Program-made: the position numbers and the translations under genes
In this document: piece after piece, positions 54,348 to 62,300 of the stretch
Position numbering within the stretch: position 1 is the first letter of the stretch
Layout of the letters: every line of letters begins with the position of its first letter
Assembly: GCA_020853105.1 (NCBI GenBank)
Contig: JADYZM010000039.1
Coordinates: forward strand, 1-64,000
Direction of reading: 5' to 3'
DNA: 64,000 nt
From: Flavobacteriales bacterium
GTDB lineage: Bacteria > Bacteroidota > Bacteroidia > Flavobacteriales_E > Vicingaceae
The notes under the pieces: model-generated
What the model saw: the letters and a program-made list of their open reading frames with translations, nothing else
Databases searched by the model: none
What the model was told of the DNA's origin: nothing

Positions 54348-55662
54348 ATTCTTTAATCAATTTCTCAGTATAAAGTTGATTACCCTCTTTATCTTTTATT
54401 ATCAAAAAGTATAAACCACTTTGATAGTTACCAATATTAATTCGATTGGTAAAATCTTGTAAAAGTAATTTTCCATCAATTGAATAAACTTCAATAAATT
54501 GTTGTTGATTTCCAACACTTACTATTCCTGATGTAGGGTTTGGATAAACAATATAAGTATGAGAAATTATATCTTGTACAGAAGACGCAAGACAATAAGT
54601 GATTGTAGGATCAACCGAACCATAATTGTAGTCTATTTTAATCGGTGAAACAGGTGGTGTTTGATCACAAAAATCAAATGAACCAGTCATATTCCCAGCA
54701 TTTACAGACGAATCTTGAACTGTAAAACTTCCGGTGTTAGAACCGGTTACTAAGTTGAAATTATAATAACTATCACCTATTGTTACAATTCCATCATTTG
54801 TAAATGTTGCTGTATTATTAATACTATCAGCATTTAAGAAGCTATTGCTCAGGTTGATAATACCCATACTTTGATTATTAAAAACCTCATTATTCCACAT
54901 ATCATTTGTTCCAGTTATCATCCCTGTGTTTGTGAAGATGCCTGCATTTGTCATATCTATAAAGGTGAAAGAACTATTATTAGTAAAATTTCCATTAATA
55001 AAATTTGTAAACTGAGCATACTCAATAGTTCCGTTATTGGTAAAAACACCATTATTTGTTGCACTATCCGCTTTTAAAATAGCTCCAGAATAATTCTGGA
55101 ACGTTCCTAAATTATACATACTATCCACTACAGTTGTTAAACCTTCTATAGTTCCATAGTTGTGCCAGATATTTTGGTTGAAGAAGGTTTTCATCTTCAT
55201 CGTACCATTATTTGTCAAATTACCGGTTTTGTTGTACAAACTGTCTATGCCTTGCATTGTGCCAGTATTACTCAAATTAACACTGTTTTGAAGTGCTTTA
55301 ACATTCAAAGTCCCGGTATTTGTGAATGTGCCAAAATCAAGTAACATATACCTCATCGTGGTTGTACCATGATTTGTAAAAGTAGCATTTACACCATTTA
55401 ACCAGAGGTCTCTTCCGGCTCCATTGTGTATCAAACTACCAGAACTATTGACTGTTATAGAGCCTGTTGAGTAAACAAAAGATGTGTCCATAACTACAGC
55501 ATGGTTAATAATTACAATGTCACCAGGAATAGGCACTCCAAAAGGAGTCCAAGTCATAAAGTTCATCCAATTACCGTTTGTAGCTGATGTATAAGTTGTT
55601 GAAAAAATTTCGGAGCTAAACAGAACCGAAATTAATAAAGTAAGAAAGTATTTTTTATTCAT
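54346..55662 (-). CDS. T9SS type A protein with Asn/Thr-rich beta-solenoid-like repeats
   Basis: A 438-residue secreted protein. A signal peptide (cleavage near FSSEIFS) precedes a domain with TSATNGNWMNFMTWTP and PGDIVIINHAVVMDTSF, typical of G8-like or beta-helix starts. About residues 95-320 consist of short irregular repeats built on F-T-N-x-G-x-I/M/L (FTNTGTLNV, LTNNGTMKM, FTNNGTIEY, FTNTGMITG, FTNDGIVTI), suggesting a right-handed beta-helix. The C-terminus is a type A T9SS signal: VYPNPTSGIVSVGNQQ, VYSIDGKLLL, YQSGLYFLIIKD, ending TEKLIKE. The role is probably surface display; the ligand is unknown. Confidence 0.9.
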   Translation of the reverse strand: MNKKYFLTLLISVLFSSEIFSTTYTSATNGNWMNFMTWTPFGVPIPGDIVIINHAVVMDTSFVYSTGSITVNSSGSLIHNGAGRDLWLNGVNATFTNHGTTTMRYMLLDFGTFTNTGTLNVKALQNSVNLSNTGTMQGIDSLYNKTGNLTNNGTMKMKTFFNQNIWHNYGTIEGLTTVVDSMYNLGTFQNYSGAILKADSATNNGVFTNNGTIEYAQFTNFINGNFTNNSSFTFIDMTNAGIFTNTGMITGTNDMWNNEVFNNQSMGIINLSNSFLNADSINNTATFTNDGIVTIGDSYYNFNLVTGSNTGSFTVQDSSVNAGNMTGSFDFCDQTPPVSPIKIDYNYGSVDPTITYCLASSVQDIISHTYIVYPNPTSGIVSVGNQQQFIEVYSIDGKLLLQDFTNRINIGNYQSGLYFLIIKDKEGNQLYTEKLIKE

Positions 55663-55816
55663 GTTTTATAAGTTTAAAAAGTTTTTTAAAAAACTAAAGT
55701 ACATAATTTTTTTTATAAAAACATGATTCCAATCATACCTCGTTTTTGTAATAAATCAAAAAAAACAGAACTTAAAACATCTTTATTGAAATAAAATCAA
55801 AAATTAACAAATTCAG

Positions 55817-55824
55817 TACTTTTG
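55817..55824 (+). promoter_or_regulatory. Minus-7 box TACTTTTG
   Basis: A TAnnTTTG match 23 bp upstream of the U32 family gene ATG. The minus-33 element is unclear. Confidence 0.55.
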
Positions 55825-55847
55825 CTACCGAAAACAGACTAAAACTA

Positions 55848-57080
55848 ATGGACAGTAAAATTGAAATCATGGCACCTGCCGGCTCTTTTGAGTCGTTGAT
55901 GGCAGCAATTCAAGGCAGAGCAGACTCAATCTACTTTGGAATTGAACAATTAAATATGCGTGCAAAAGCAGCTAACAATTTTACGTTTGACGATTTAGAA
56001 CAAATTGCACACTTGTGTAGCTCAAACGGAGTAAGGTCATACCTAACATTGAATACAATTATTTATGACCATGATTTATCAGTAATGAAACGTATTGTTG
56101 ATAAAGCAAAAACAGTAGGAATATCTGCAGTAATAGCCTCCGACCAAGCTGTAATAAATTATGCATCATCAATTGGATTTGAGGTACACATCTCTACTCA
56201 AACAAATGTAACAAACCTTGAAACAATTAAATTTTTTGCTCACTTTGCTGATGTAATGGTACTTGCAAGGGAGCTTAGTTTGAAACAAGTTAAAGACATT
56301 ACCGATGGAATTATAAAAGACAATGTAAAAGGTCCTTCAGGAAATTTAGTTGAGATTGAAATTTTTGCTCATGGAGCTTTATGTATGGCTGTTTCTGGAA
56401 AGTGTTATTTGAGCCTTCATACAAATAACTCATCAGCAAATAGAGGGGCTTGTGTTCAAAATTGCCGAAGAACATACGAAGTAAAAGACGAAGAAGGAAA
56501 CGAAATGATAATTGACAATGAATATATCATGTCATCAAAAGATTTATGTACAATAGGTTTTATTGATGAAATTATAAATTCAGGAGTAAAAGTGTTGAAG
56601 ATTGAAGGTAGAGGAAGATCTCCGGAATATGTCAAAACAGTTACAGAATGTTATAAAGATGCGGTAGAGTCATATGCTGAAGGCAGTTATACCAAAGAAA
56701 AAATTGCAAATTGGGAAAAGAAACTTGCCACAGTTTATAATCGTGGGTTTTGGGACGGCTATTATTTAGGTCAAAAATTGGGTGAATGGTCAGATGGATA
56801 CGGCTCACAAGCTACAACTAGAAAAAAATATTTAGGGAATGGAATTAAATATTTTCCAAAAATTAACGTCGCTGAATTTCAAATGGAAACACATTCCCTT
56901 AGCGTTGGAGACAAAATATTAATCATAGGACCAACCACAGGAGTTATTGAAACAACCATCAAAGAACTCAGGATTGGCAATGAAAATGTACTAAAAGTTG
57001 AAAAAGGCGATAATTTTTCAACACCAATTAATGAAATAGTCCGTCCATCTGACAAACTCTATAAGTTGATTGAATCATAA
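55848..57080 (+). CDS. Peptidase U32-family protein (TrhP/YegQ-like)
   Basis: A 410-residue protein of the U32 'collagenase-like' family. The N-terminus IEIMAPAGSFESLMAAIQGRADSIYFG and the signature AHGALCMAVSGKCYLSLHTNN with CVQNCRRTY are diagnostic. The conserved Cys set in this region is thought to hold an iron-sulfur cluster. TrhP members hydroxylate uridine 34 of tRNAs in E. coli and B. subtilis; others modify rRNA or act in ubiquinone synthesis, so the family name 'peptidase' may mislead. A one-cluster ferredoxin gene follows after 4 bp. A tRNA or rRNA hydroxylase role is the best guess. Confidence 0.87.
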   Translation: MDSKIEIMAPAGSFESLMAAIQGRADSIYFGIEQLNMRAKAANNFTFDDLEQIAHLCSSNGVRSYLTLNTIIYDHDLSVMKRIVDKAKTVGISAVIASDQAVINYASSIGFEVHISTQTNVTNLETIKFFAHFADVMVLARELSLKQVKDITDGIIKDNVKGPSGNLVEIEIFAHGALCMAVSGKCYLSLHTNNSSANRGACVQNCRRTYEVKDEEGNEMIIDNEYIMSSKDLCTIGFIDEIINSGVKVLKIEGRGRSPEYVKTVTECYKDAVESYAEGSYTKEKIANWEKKLATVYNRGFWDGYYLGQKLGEWSDGYGSQATTRKKYLGNGIKYFPKINVAEFQMETHSLSVGDKILIIGPTTGVIETTIKELRIGNENVLKVEKGDNFSTPINEIVRPSDKLYKLIES

Positions 57081-57084
57081 AATT

Positions 57085-57315
57085 ATGATTAGAATTACTC
57101 ACCAACGAGAAAAATGTATCGGTTGTAATTACTGTGTAGAAATTGCTTATGACAGGTGGAGAATGTCTAAGAAAGACGGAAAATGTACACTAATAGAAGG
57201 GAGTAATAACAAAGGTTTTTATACGGCTATTGTGGGTGATGATGAATTTGAAGCAAACACAAATGCTGCAAAAGCATGTCCGGTAAAAATTATAAAAGTT
57301 GAAAAAATCAAATAA
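57085..57315 (+). CDS. Ferredoxin-like 4Fe-4S protein
   Basis: 76 residues from ATG 57085; the track ORF starts at a TTG inside the upstream gene. It shows REKCIGCNYCVEIAYDRW and a distal AKACPVKIIKV, giving the C-x2-C-x2-C...CP pattern of a single 4Fe-4S ferredoxin. The usual third Cys spacing and Pro are present. It follows the U32 gene by 4 bp and is very likely co-translated, so it probably supplies electrons to that enzyme. Confidence 0.88.
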   Translation: MIRITHQREKCIGCNYCVEIAYDRWRMSKKDGKCTLIEGSNNKGFYTAIVGDDEFEANTNAAKACPVKIIKVEKIK

Positions 57316-57421
57316 CTGAAATTAATCTAAAAATATAAGCATTTCAGCTAAAATATTTAACAAAAAGCAAGGTATTCTTTAAAGAATATATACTTTTAAC
57401 AAAAATCAAATAACATCCTTT

Positions 57422-58378
57422 ATGAATCATTCGATTTTAGTAGTTGGATCTTCAGGTCAAATAGGCACAGAACTTGTTGAAGAATTACGAAAAATATATG
57501 GTAATTCAAAAGTTATTGCATCTGACATTAGTAAACCATCGAATTCGAATTTAGAATTCTTTGAAGAGTTAGATATACTCAACAAAGAACAACTATTAAA
57601 TGTAGTAAAAAAGCACAATGTAAAAGAAGTTTATTTACTAGCAGCATTACTATCAGCTACAGCTGAGAAAAATCCAAAATTTGCTTGGGAATTAAATATG
57701 AACAGCTTATTTAATGTACTTGATTTAGCTAAAGATAAAATAATAAATAAAGTATTTTGGCCCAGTTCAATTGCAGTTTTTGGACCAACAACACCTAAAA
57801 TTGAAACTCCGCAGTTAACCATAATGGAACCAAGCACTGTATATGGAATCAGTAAACAAGTTGGGGAAAGATGGTGCGAATATTATTTCAATAAGTATAA
57901 CGTAGATGTTAGAAGTTTAAGATATCCCGGATTAATTGGCTATAAATCTTCACCAGGAGGAGGAACTACTGACTATGCGGTTGATATTTTTCATCATGCA
58001 ATTAAAAGAGGTGCTTACGAATGTTTTTTACAAAAAAATACAGCTTTGCCGATGATGTATATGCCAGATGCTATTCGAGCAACTATAGAGTTGATGAATA
58101 CCCCATCTGAAAACGTAAAAATTCGTTCGAGTTATAACTTGTCCGGAATAAGTTTCACACCTGAAGAAATAGCCGAAGAAATAAAAAAAATAATTCCTAG
58201 TTTTTCAATCAGTTACAAACCTGATTTCAGACAACAAATTGCAGATAGTTGGCCTCAAAGTATTAATGATAGTGAAGCAAATAGAGATTGGAACTGGCAA
58301 GCAAAATACAATTTGAAAACAATGACTGAAGACATGATAAAAAATTTAGTTCCAGTTTTGAAACAAAATAAAAACTGA
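57422..58378 (+). CDS. NAD-dependent epimerase/dehydratase, L-threonine 3-dehydrogenase-like
   Basis: A 318-residue extended SDR. NAD-binding GSSGQIGTELV lies at 9-19, and the catalytic Ser/Thr-Tyr-Lys is in WPSSIAVFGP and STVYGISKQVGERWCEYY. RSLRYPGLIGYKSSPGGGTTDYAVDIFHHA is the hallmark of GalE-like L-threonine dehydrogenases, which oxidise threonine to 2-amino-3-ketobutyrate. The glycine C-acetyltransferase (kbl) that usually partners it is not adjacent here. It is a single-gene unit with a weak TACTTTTA box at 57391. Confidence 0.88.
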   Translation: MNHSILVVGSSGQIGTELVEELRKIYGNSKVIASDISKPSNSNLEFFEELDILNKEQLLNVVKKHNVKEVYLLAALLSATAEKNPKFAWELNMNSLFNVLDLAKDKIINKVFWPSSIAVFGPTTPKIETPQLTIMEPSTVYGISKQVGERWCEYYFNKYNVDVRSLRYPGLIGYKSSPGGGTTDYAVDIFHHAIKRGAYECFLQKNTALPMMYMPDAIRATIELMNTPSENVKIRSSYNLSGISFTPEEIAEEIKKIIPSFSISYKPDFRQQIADSWPQSINDSEANRDWNWQAKYNLKTMTEDMIKNLVPVLKQNKN

Positions 58379-58468
58379 TAACGTAAAGGAAATGTTTTTT
58401 AATTTTATCGATAAAAAAATAATATTCGGCTAAATTTTAAAAAAGTATTGAAAAGAGTTTTGTATTTT

Positions 58469-58476
58469 TATTTTTG
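58469..58476 (+). promoter_or_regulatory. Promoter TTG-N18-TATTTTTG
   Basis: TTG at 58448 and TATTTTTG at 58469, 21 bp upstream of the MORN-repeat gene ATG. Confidence 0.55.
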
Positions 58477-58497
58477 CGATAAATTCACTCGAGTTAT

Positions 58498-59382
58498 ATG
58501 AGAAAATTAGTATATATAATAATTCCTATTTTCATTTGTAGCATTAGCCCTGCTCAATCCTATGTTATCAACAATGGAGACACTATTAATCGAATTGACG
58601 AAAATAATCTTAAACAAGGTTTTTGGAGAATTTTTGGAAGCATGAAAAAACTTCCTGAATACCAACCCGATCAAGTTGTTGAGGAAGGAAATTATGAAAG
58701 TAGCAGAAAACAAGGTCTTTGGAAAAGTTTTTTTCCAAACGGCAAAACAAAAAGTGAGATTGCTTATGTAAACAGCAGACCAAATGGTGTTTACAGAACC
58801 TATTTTGAAAATGGACAAATAGAAGAAGAAGGCAGCTGGGAAAATAATAGGAACACGGGGGGCTTTAAAAGATACTACGAAAATGGTCAAAAATCTCAAG
58901 ACTTTGTGTTTAATGAAACCGGAAAAAGAGATGGAAAACAAACTTATTTTTATGAAAATGGGCAAGTAATGATTGAAGCTGATCTTGCTGGAGGTAAAGA
59001 AAAATTTGTTAAAGAATTTTACGAAGACGGATCTGTTAAAGCTGAAAAATACTTTAATGAAGGAGAAATTGATGTTACAAAAACTAAAGTTTACGAGCCT
59101 AAAACACCAGTTAAAGACAGAGAAAAAGAAGAATTAGCTAAGGCACCTGTTAAAGTTGTTAAGGTTGACCAAAATGATGAAGTTAATTCTGGAAGTTTCA
59201 ATGGAAATGGACAACACACCATGTACAACAAAGACAAGCAGCTTTCAAAAGTAGGTTTCTTCCAAAACTACAGATTAATGGACGGATTGTGGTATAAATA
59301 TGATACAAATGGAATTTTAATTGTAATAGAAAAATATAAATCTGGAAGATATATTGGAGATGCTCCACTTCCTAAAGAATAG
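58498..59382 (+). CDS. Exported MORN-repeat (YwqK-like) protein
   Basis: A 294-residue protein with a signal peptide (cleavage after SPAQS). It carries about five to six MORN-type repeats of 22-24 residues, each with a [F/Y]-x-N-G-[K/Q] core (SFFPNGKTKSE, TYFENGQIEEEG, RYYENGQKSQD, YFYENGQVMIEA, EFYEDGSVKAE). A Lys/Glu/Pro-rich linker and a final repeat (GLWYKYDTNGILIVIEKYKSG) follow. Such proteins are common in Bacteroidota; some are annotated as YwqK-family antitoxins, but an exported copy with no toxin neighbour is unlikely to be one. Function unknown. Confidence 0.83.
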   Translation: MRKLVYIIIPIFICSISPAQSYVINNGDTINRIDENNLKQGFWRIFGSMKKLPEYQPDQVVEEGNYESSRKQGLWKSFFPNGKTKSEIAYVNSRPNGVYRTYFENGQIEEEGSWENNRNTGGFKRYYENGQKSQDFVFNETGKRDGKQTYFYENGQVMIEADLAGGKEKFVKEFYEDGSVKAEKYFNEGEIDVTKTKVYEPKTPVKDREKEELAKAPVKVVKVDQNDEVNSGSFNGNGQHTMYNKDKQLSKVGFFQNYRLMDGLWYKYDTNGILIVIEKYKSGRYIGDAPLPKE

Positions 59383-59399
59383 AAATAAATCACCACACA

Positions 59400-59429
59400 A
59401 AAACCCGATACCTGTTTATCGGGTTTTTT
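59400..59429 (+). terminator. Intrinsic terminator after the MORN-repeat gene
   Basis: A stem AAACCCGATA/TATCGGGTTT with a 6-base loop followed by T residues. Confidence 0.9.
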
Positions 59430-59454
59430 ATTGTCCAAATCGTTTAAAAAATTT

Positions 59455-59462
59455 TACTTTTA
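59455..59462 (+). promoter_or_regulatory. cysS: Promoter TTG-N21-TACTTTTA before cysS
   Basis: TTG at 59431 and TACTTTTA at 59455, which deviates from the consensus at the last base. It lies 15 bp upstream of the cysS ATG. Confidence 0.45.
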
Positions 59463-59476
59463 CCGAAAAATATTAA

Positions 59477-60949
59477 ATGAACATACCCTCTTTATATATA
59501 TACAATAGCCTTTCTCGCAAAAAAGAGTTGTTTGTCCCCATAAATGCCCCTTTTGTGAGCATGTATGTTTGTGGTCCAACAGTTTATAATGAAGCTCATT
59601 TAGGAAACATAAGAACATTTTTAACATTCGACATTGTTTTTAGGTATTTAACCCATCTGAAATACAAGGTTAGATATGTGAGGAACATTACAGATGTTGG
59701 ACATTTAGTAGATGATGTTGATTTTGGAGAAGATAAAATTGAAAAAAGAGCAAAACTTGAAAAAGTAGAGCCTATGGAAATTGTTCAGAAATACACTAAC
59801 AACTTCCATACAACTACCCAACTTTTTAATCTATTAAACCCAAGCATAGAACCTACAGCAACAGGACATATCGTTGAGCAGATTGACTATATTAAAAAAA
59901 TAATTGAAAACGGATATGCCTATGAAACCAATGGTTCTGTTTATTTTGATGTAAAAAAATATGCAGAAAAGTTTAATTATGGTGAATTATCAGGAAGAAA
60001 AATTGATGAATTATTAGAACAAACTAGAGAAAACTTAGAAGGAGGTAATGAAAAACGTTTTTTTGCAGATTTTGCAATTTGGAAAAAAGCTTCACCAGAA
60101 ACAATAATGAAATGGAATTCTCCTTGGGGAGAAGGTGTACCCGGGTGGCATTTAGAATGTTCAGTAATGAGTACAAAATATTTGGGGCAACAATTTGATA
60201 TACATGGAGGTGGAATGGATCTAAAATTTCCTCATCACGAGTGTGAAATAGCCCAGTCTGTTGGTTCAGGCGGACCTCAACCGGTAAAAATATGGATGCA
60301 CAGCAACATGCTTACTGTAAACGGAACAAAAATGAGTAAATCACTTGGAAACTCCTTTTTACCGATTGAATTAATTACAGGAAGCCACCCATTGTTAGAA
60401 AAAGGCTATTCACCAATGACTGTACGATTCTTCTTCTTACAAGCACAATATAGAAGTACTGTTGACTTTTCTAATGAAGCGTTACAAGCCTCAGAAAAAG
60501 GTCTTAATCGGTTACTTTCTAGTTTTTCTACATTAGAAAAAATAAACCCATCAGCTGAAAGTACGTTCAATATTCAAGCTCTGTTTGAAAAATGTGAAGA
60601 TAGCATGAGAGATGATTTTAATACTCCGGTGACTATTGCTAATTTATTTGAAATTACAAAATACATTAACTTACTGAAGGAAGGTAAACATACTATTTCT
60701 AAAGTAGATTTAGATTTCTTAAAAGATCAATACTCATTATTTATTTATAACATTCTTGGGTTAAAAGAAGAAAATGAGTCATCAAACTCAGAATTAACCA
60801 ATAATTTGATACAAATTTTAATTCAGTTAAGGAATCAATCCAAACAAAATAAGGATTACTCAACATCAGATTTAATCAGAAATGAATTAAATAAACTAAA
60901 TATCTCTTTAAAAGACTCAAAAGATGAAACAACGTGGGAGTTTAATTAA
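59477..60949 (+). CDS. cysS: Cysteinyl-tRNA synthetase
   Basis: A 490-residue class I synthetase. The HIGH-type motif is HLGN in VCGPTVYNEAHLGNIRTF; zinc ligands lie in CGPTVY, LECSVMS and HHECEIAQS; KMSKS is in NGTKMSKSLGNS. The C-terminal DALR-type helical domain includes LRNQSKQNKDYSTSDLIRNEL. It charges tRNA-Cys in the cytoplasm. The 3' end overlaps the start of the M28 peptidase gene by 26 bp, so the downstream gene probably depends on cysS translation. Confidence 0.96.
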   Translation: MNIPSLYIYNSLSRKKELFVPINAPFVSMYVCGPTVYNEAHLGNIRTFLTFDIVFRYLTHLKYKVRYVRNITDVGHLVDDVDFGEDKIEKRAKLEKVEPMEIVQKYTNNFHTTTQLFNLLNPSIEPTATGHIVEQIDYIKKIIENGYAYETNGSVYFDVKKYAEKFNYGELSGRKIDELLEQTRENLEGGNEKRFFADFAIWKKASPETIMKWNSPWGEGVPGWHLECSVMSTKYLGQQFDIHGGGMDLKFPHHECEIAQSVGSGGPQPVKIWMHSNMLTVNGTKMSKSLGNSFLPIELITGSHPLLEKGYSPMTVRFFFLQAQYRSTVDFSNEALQASEKGLNRLLSSFSTLEKINPSAESTFNIQALFEKCEDSMRDDFNTPVTIANLFEITKYINLLKEGKHTISKVDLDFLKDQYSLFIYNILGLKEENESSNSELTNNLIQILIQLRNQSKQNKDYSTSDLIRNELNKLNISLKDSKDETTWEFN

Positions 60950-61937
60950 TTCAATATATTTATTACTAATAAGTATTGTTATTTTATCTTGTGGTGATGA
61001 TAAACCTATAAATAAACAGAGTATTAAAAATGAAAGCTCAACAGTAAAAGCAACAATACACAGGCCAGATTTTAATTCAGATTCTGCCTATTTTTTCATC
61101 CAACAACAAGTTGATTTCGGCCCAAGGTTTCCAAACAATAAAGCTCATACAGATTGTGCAGAATATCTTAAAAACAAATTACAATCCTATGGATTTGAAA
61201 CTCAAATACAAAAAGGAAAAGCAAAAACTTTTAATAATAAAGAAATCACAATAAAGAATATTATCGGTGAATTCAAACCAGAAATAGAGAAACGAATCTT
61301 ACTTTTTGCTCACTGGGACACTCGCCCTTTTGCAGATCAAGACAAAGAAAAACTAACCGAACCAATATTGGGTGCAAATGATGGAGGGAGCGGTGTTGGT
61401 GTACTCATAGAAGTTGCCAGACAAATAAGTATTTTAAACCCTAAAGTTGGTGTTGACATCATTTTTTTTGATGCAGAAGATTACGGACAACCATCATCAG
61501 CAATGTCGCTTATGAATTCTGATAGTTGGTGTTTGGGCTCTCAGTTTTGGGCAAAAAATCCACACAAACCTAATTATAAAGCTCAATATGGTATTTTATT
61601 AGACATGGTTGGAACAGAGAATGCCATCTTTACTAAAGAAAGTATTTCTATGCAGTATGCACCAGATGTTGTAAATAAAGTATGGAATATTGCTTCCTCA
61701 TTAGGTTACAGCAAATATTTCACGAATGAACTCACTTATTTTGTTGGTGTTGATGATCACAAATATGTTAATACAATTGCAAATATTCCTAGTATCGATA
61801 TAATTAATTACGACAGAAATACAGGGAATTTTCATCACAGTTGGCATACTCATAAAGACGATATGAAAATAATTAATAAAGCAACACTATCAGTTGTTGG
61901 AGAGGTTTTATTAACACTACTATATTCCGAAAATTAA
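60924..61937 (+). CDS. M28-family peptidase / glutaminyl cyclase-like lipoprotein
   Basis: A 337-residue protein. A lipoprotein signal (SIYLLLISIVILSC) gives a lipid-anchored Cys near residue 24. The catalytic domain binds zinc through His in FAHWDTRPFAD, Asp in LGANDGGSGVGVL, acidic residues in FFDAEDYG, Asp in LDMVGTE, and a late His in HHSWHTHKDDM. The HWDTRPFAD and SDSWCLGSQFWA patterns resemble glutaminyl-peptide cyclotransferases as much as aminopeptidases. The N-terminal Gln exposed after signal cleavage in many exported proteins here (AQ/SQ sites) would be a natural substrate. Start chosen because the signal peptide begins there. Confidence 0.87.
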   Translation: MKQRGSLINSIYLLLISIVILSCGDDKPINKQSIKNESSTVKATIHRPDFNSDSAYFFIQQQVDFGPRFPNNKAHTDCAEYLKNKLQSYGFETQIQKGKAKTFNNKEITIKNIIGEFKPEIEKRILLFAHWDTRPFADQDKEKLTEPILGANDGGSGVGVLIEVARQISILNPKVGVDIIFFDAEDYGQPSSAMSLMNSDSWCLGSQFWAKNPHKPNYKAQYGILLDMVGTENAIFTKESISMQYAPDVVNKVWNIASSLGYSKYFTNELTYFVGVDDHKYVNTIANIPSIDIINYDRNTGNFHHSWHTHKDDMKIINKATLSVVGEVLLTLLYSEN

Positions 61938-61978
61938 CACCTGTTAATATAATTTTTTGATAATTAACAATTTATATT

Positions 61979-61986
61979 TAAATTTG
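61979..61986 (+). promoter_or_regulatory. Promoter TTG-N19-TAAATTTG
   Basis: Both elements match the Bacteroidota consensus (TTG at 61957). It drives the small lipoprotein gene with a leader of about 35 nt. Confidence 0.68.
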
Positions 61987-62027
61987 CGACAACTAAATTA
62001 TTAACCAATAACTAAATTTTAATCAAA

Positions 62028-62249
62028 ATGAAAAAGTATCTTTCAATGATTGTGATTGCGTCTATGCTAGGATTAGTTTCTTGCGGACCATCAGAAGAAG
62101 AAAAAGCTGCTGCTCAAGCTGAGGCTGAAGCTGCTGTTAATGAATTAATGAATACTGTAGAAACAGCTACTGAAGAAGCTACTGCTGAAACTACTACAGA
62201 TTCAGCTGCTACTGAAGAAGCTCCTGCTACTGAAGAAGCTGCAAAATAA
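62028..62249 (+). CDS. Small Ala/Glu/Thr-rich lipoprotein
   Basis: A 73-residue protein. A lipoprotein signal (MIVIASMLGLVSC) leaves a mature peptide of about 54 residues that is almost entirely Ala, Glu and Thr (KAAAQAEAEAAVNELM, then EEATAETTTDSAATEEAP). It should be disordered or helical and strongly acidic, held at a membrane by lipid. No fold or function is recognisable. It has its own consensus promoter and a strong terminator, so it may be highly expressed. Confidence 0.8.
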   Translation: MKKYLSMIVIASMLGLVSCGPSEEEKAAAQAEAEAAVNELMNTVETATEEATAETTTDSAATEEAPATEEAAK

Positions 62250-62267
62250 TTTTTTTTGCAAAACTGT

Positions 62268-62300
62268 TAAAGGAGAAATAATTTCTTATTTCTCCTTTTT
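62268..62300. terminator. Bidirectional terminator overlapping the folC stop
   Basis: A stem AAAGGAGAAATAA/TTATTTCTCCTTT with a 4-base loop (TTTC). The right arm contains the last four codons of folC including its stop. Confidence 0.88.

Noticed and set aside
57631-57837. Minus-strand ORF within the threonine dehydrogenase-like gene
   Set aside because: Antisense shadow of a complete SDR coding frame.
58498-59382. MORN-repeat protein as a YwqK-type antitoxin
   Set aside because: It has a signal peptide and no toxin-like neighbour, so the antitoxin label is not supported.
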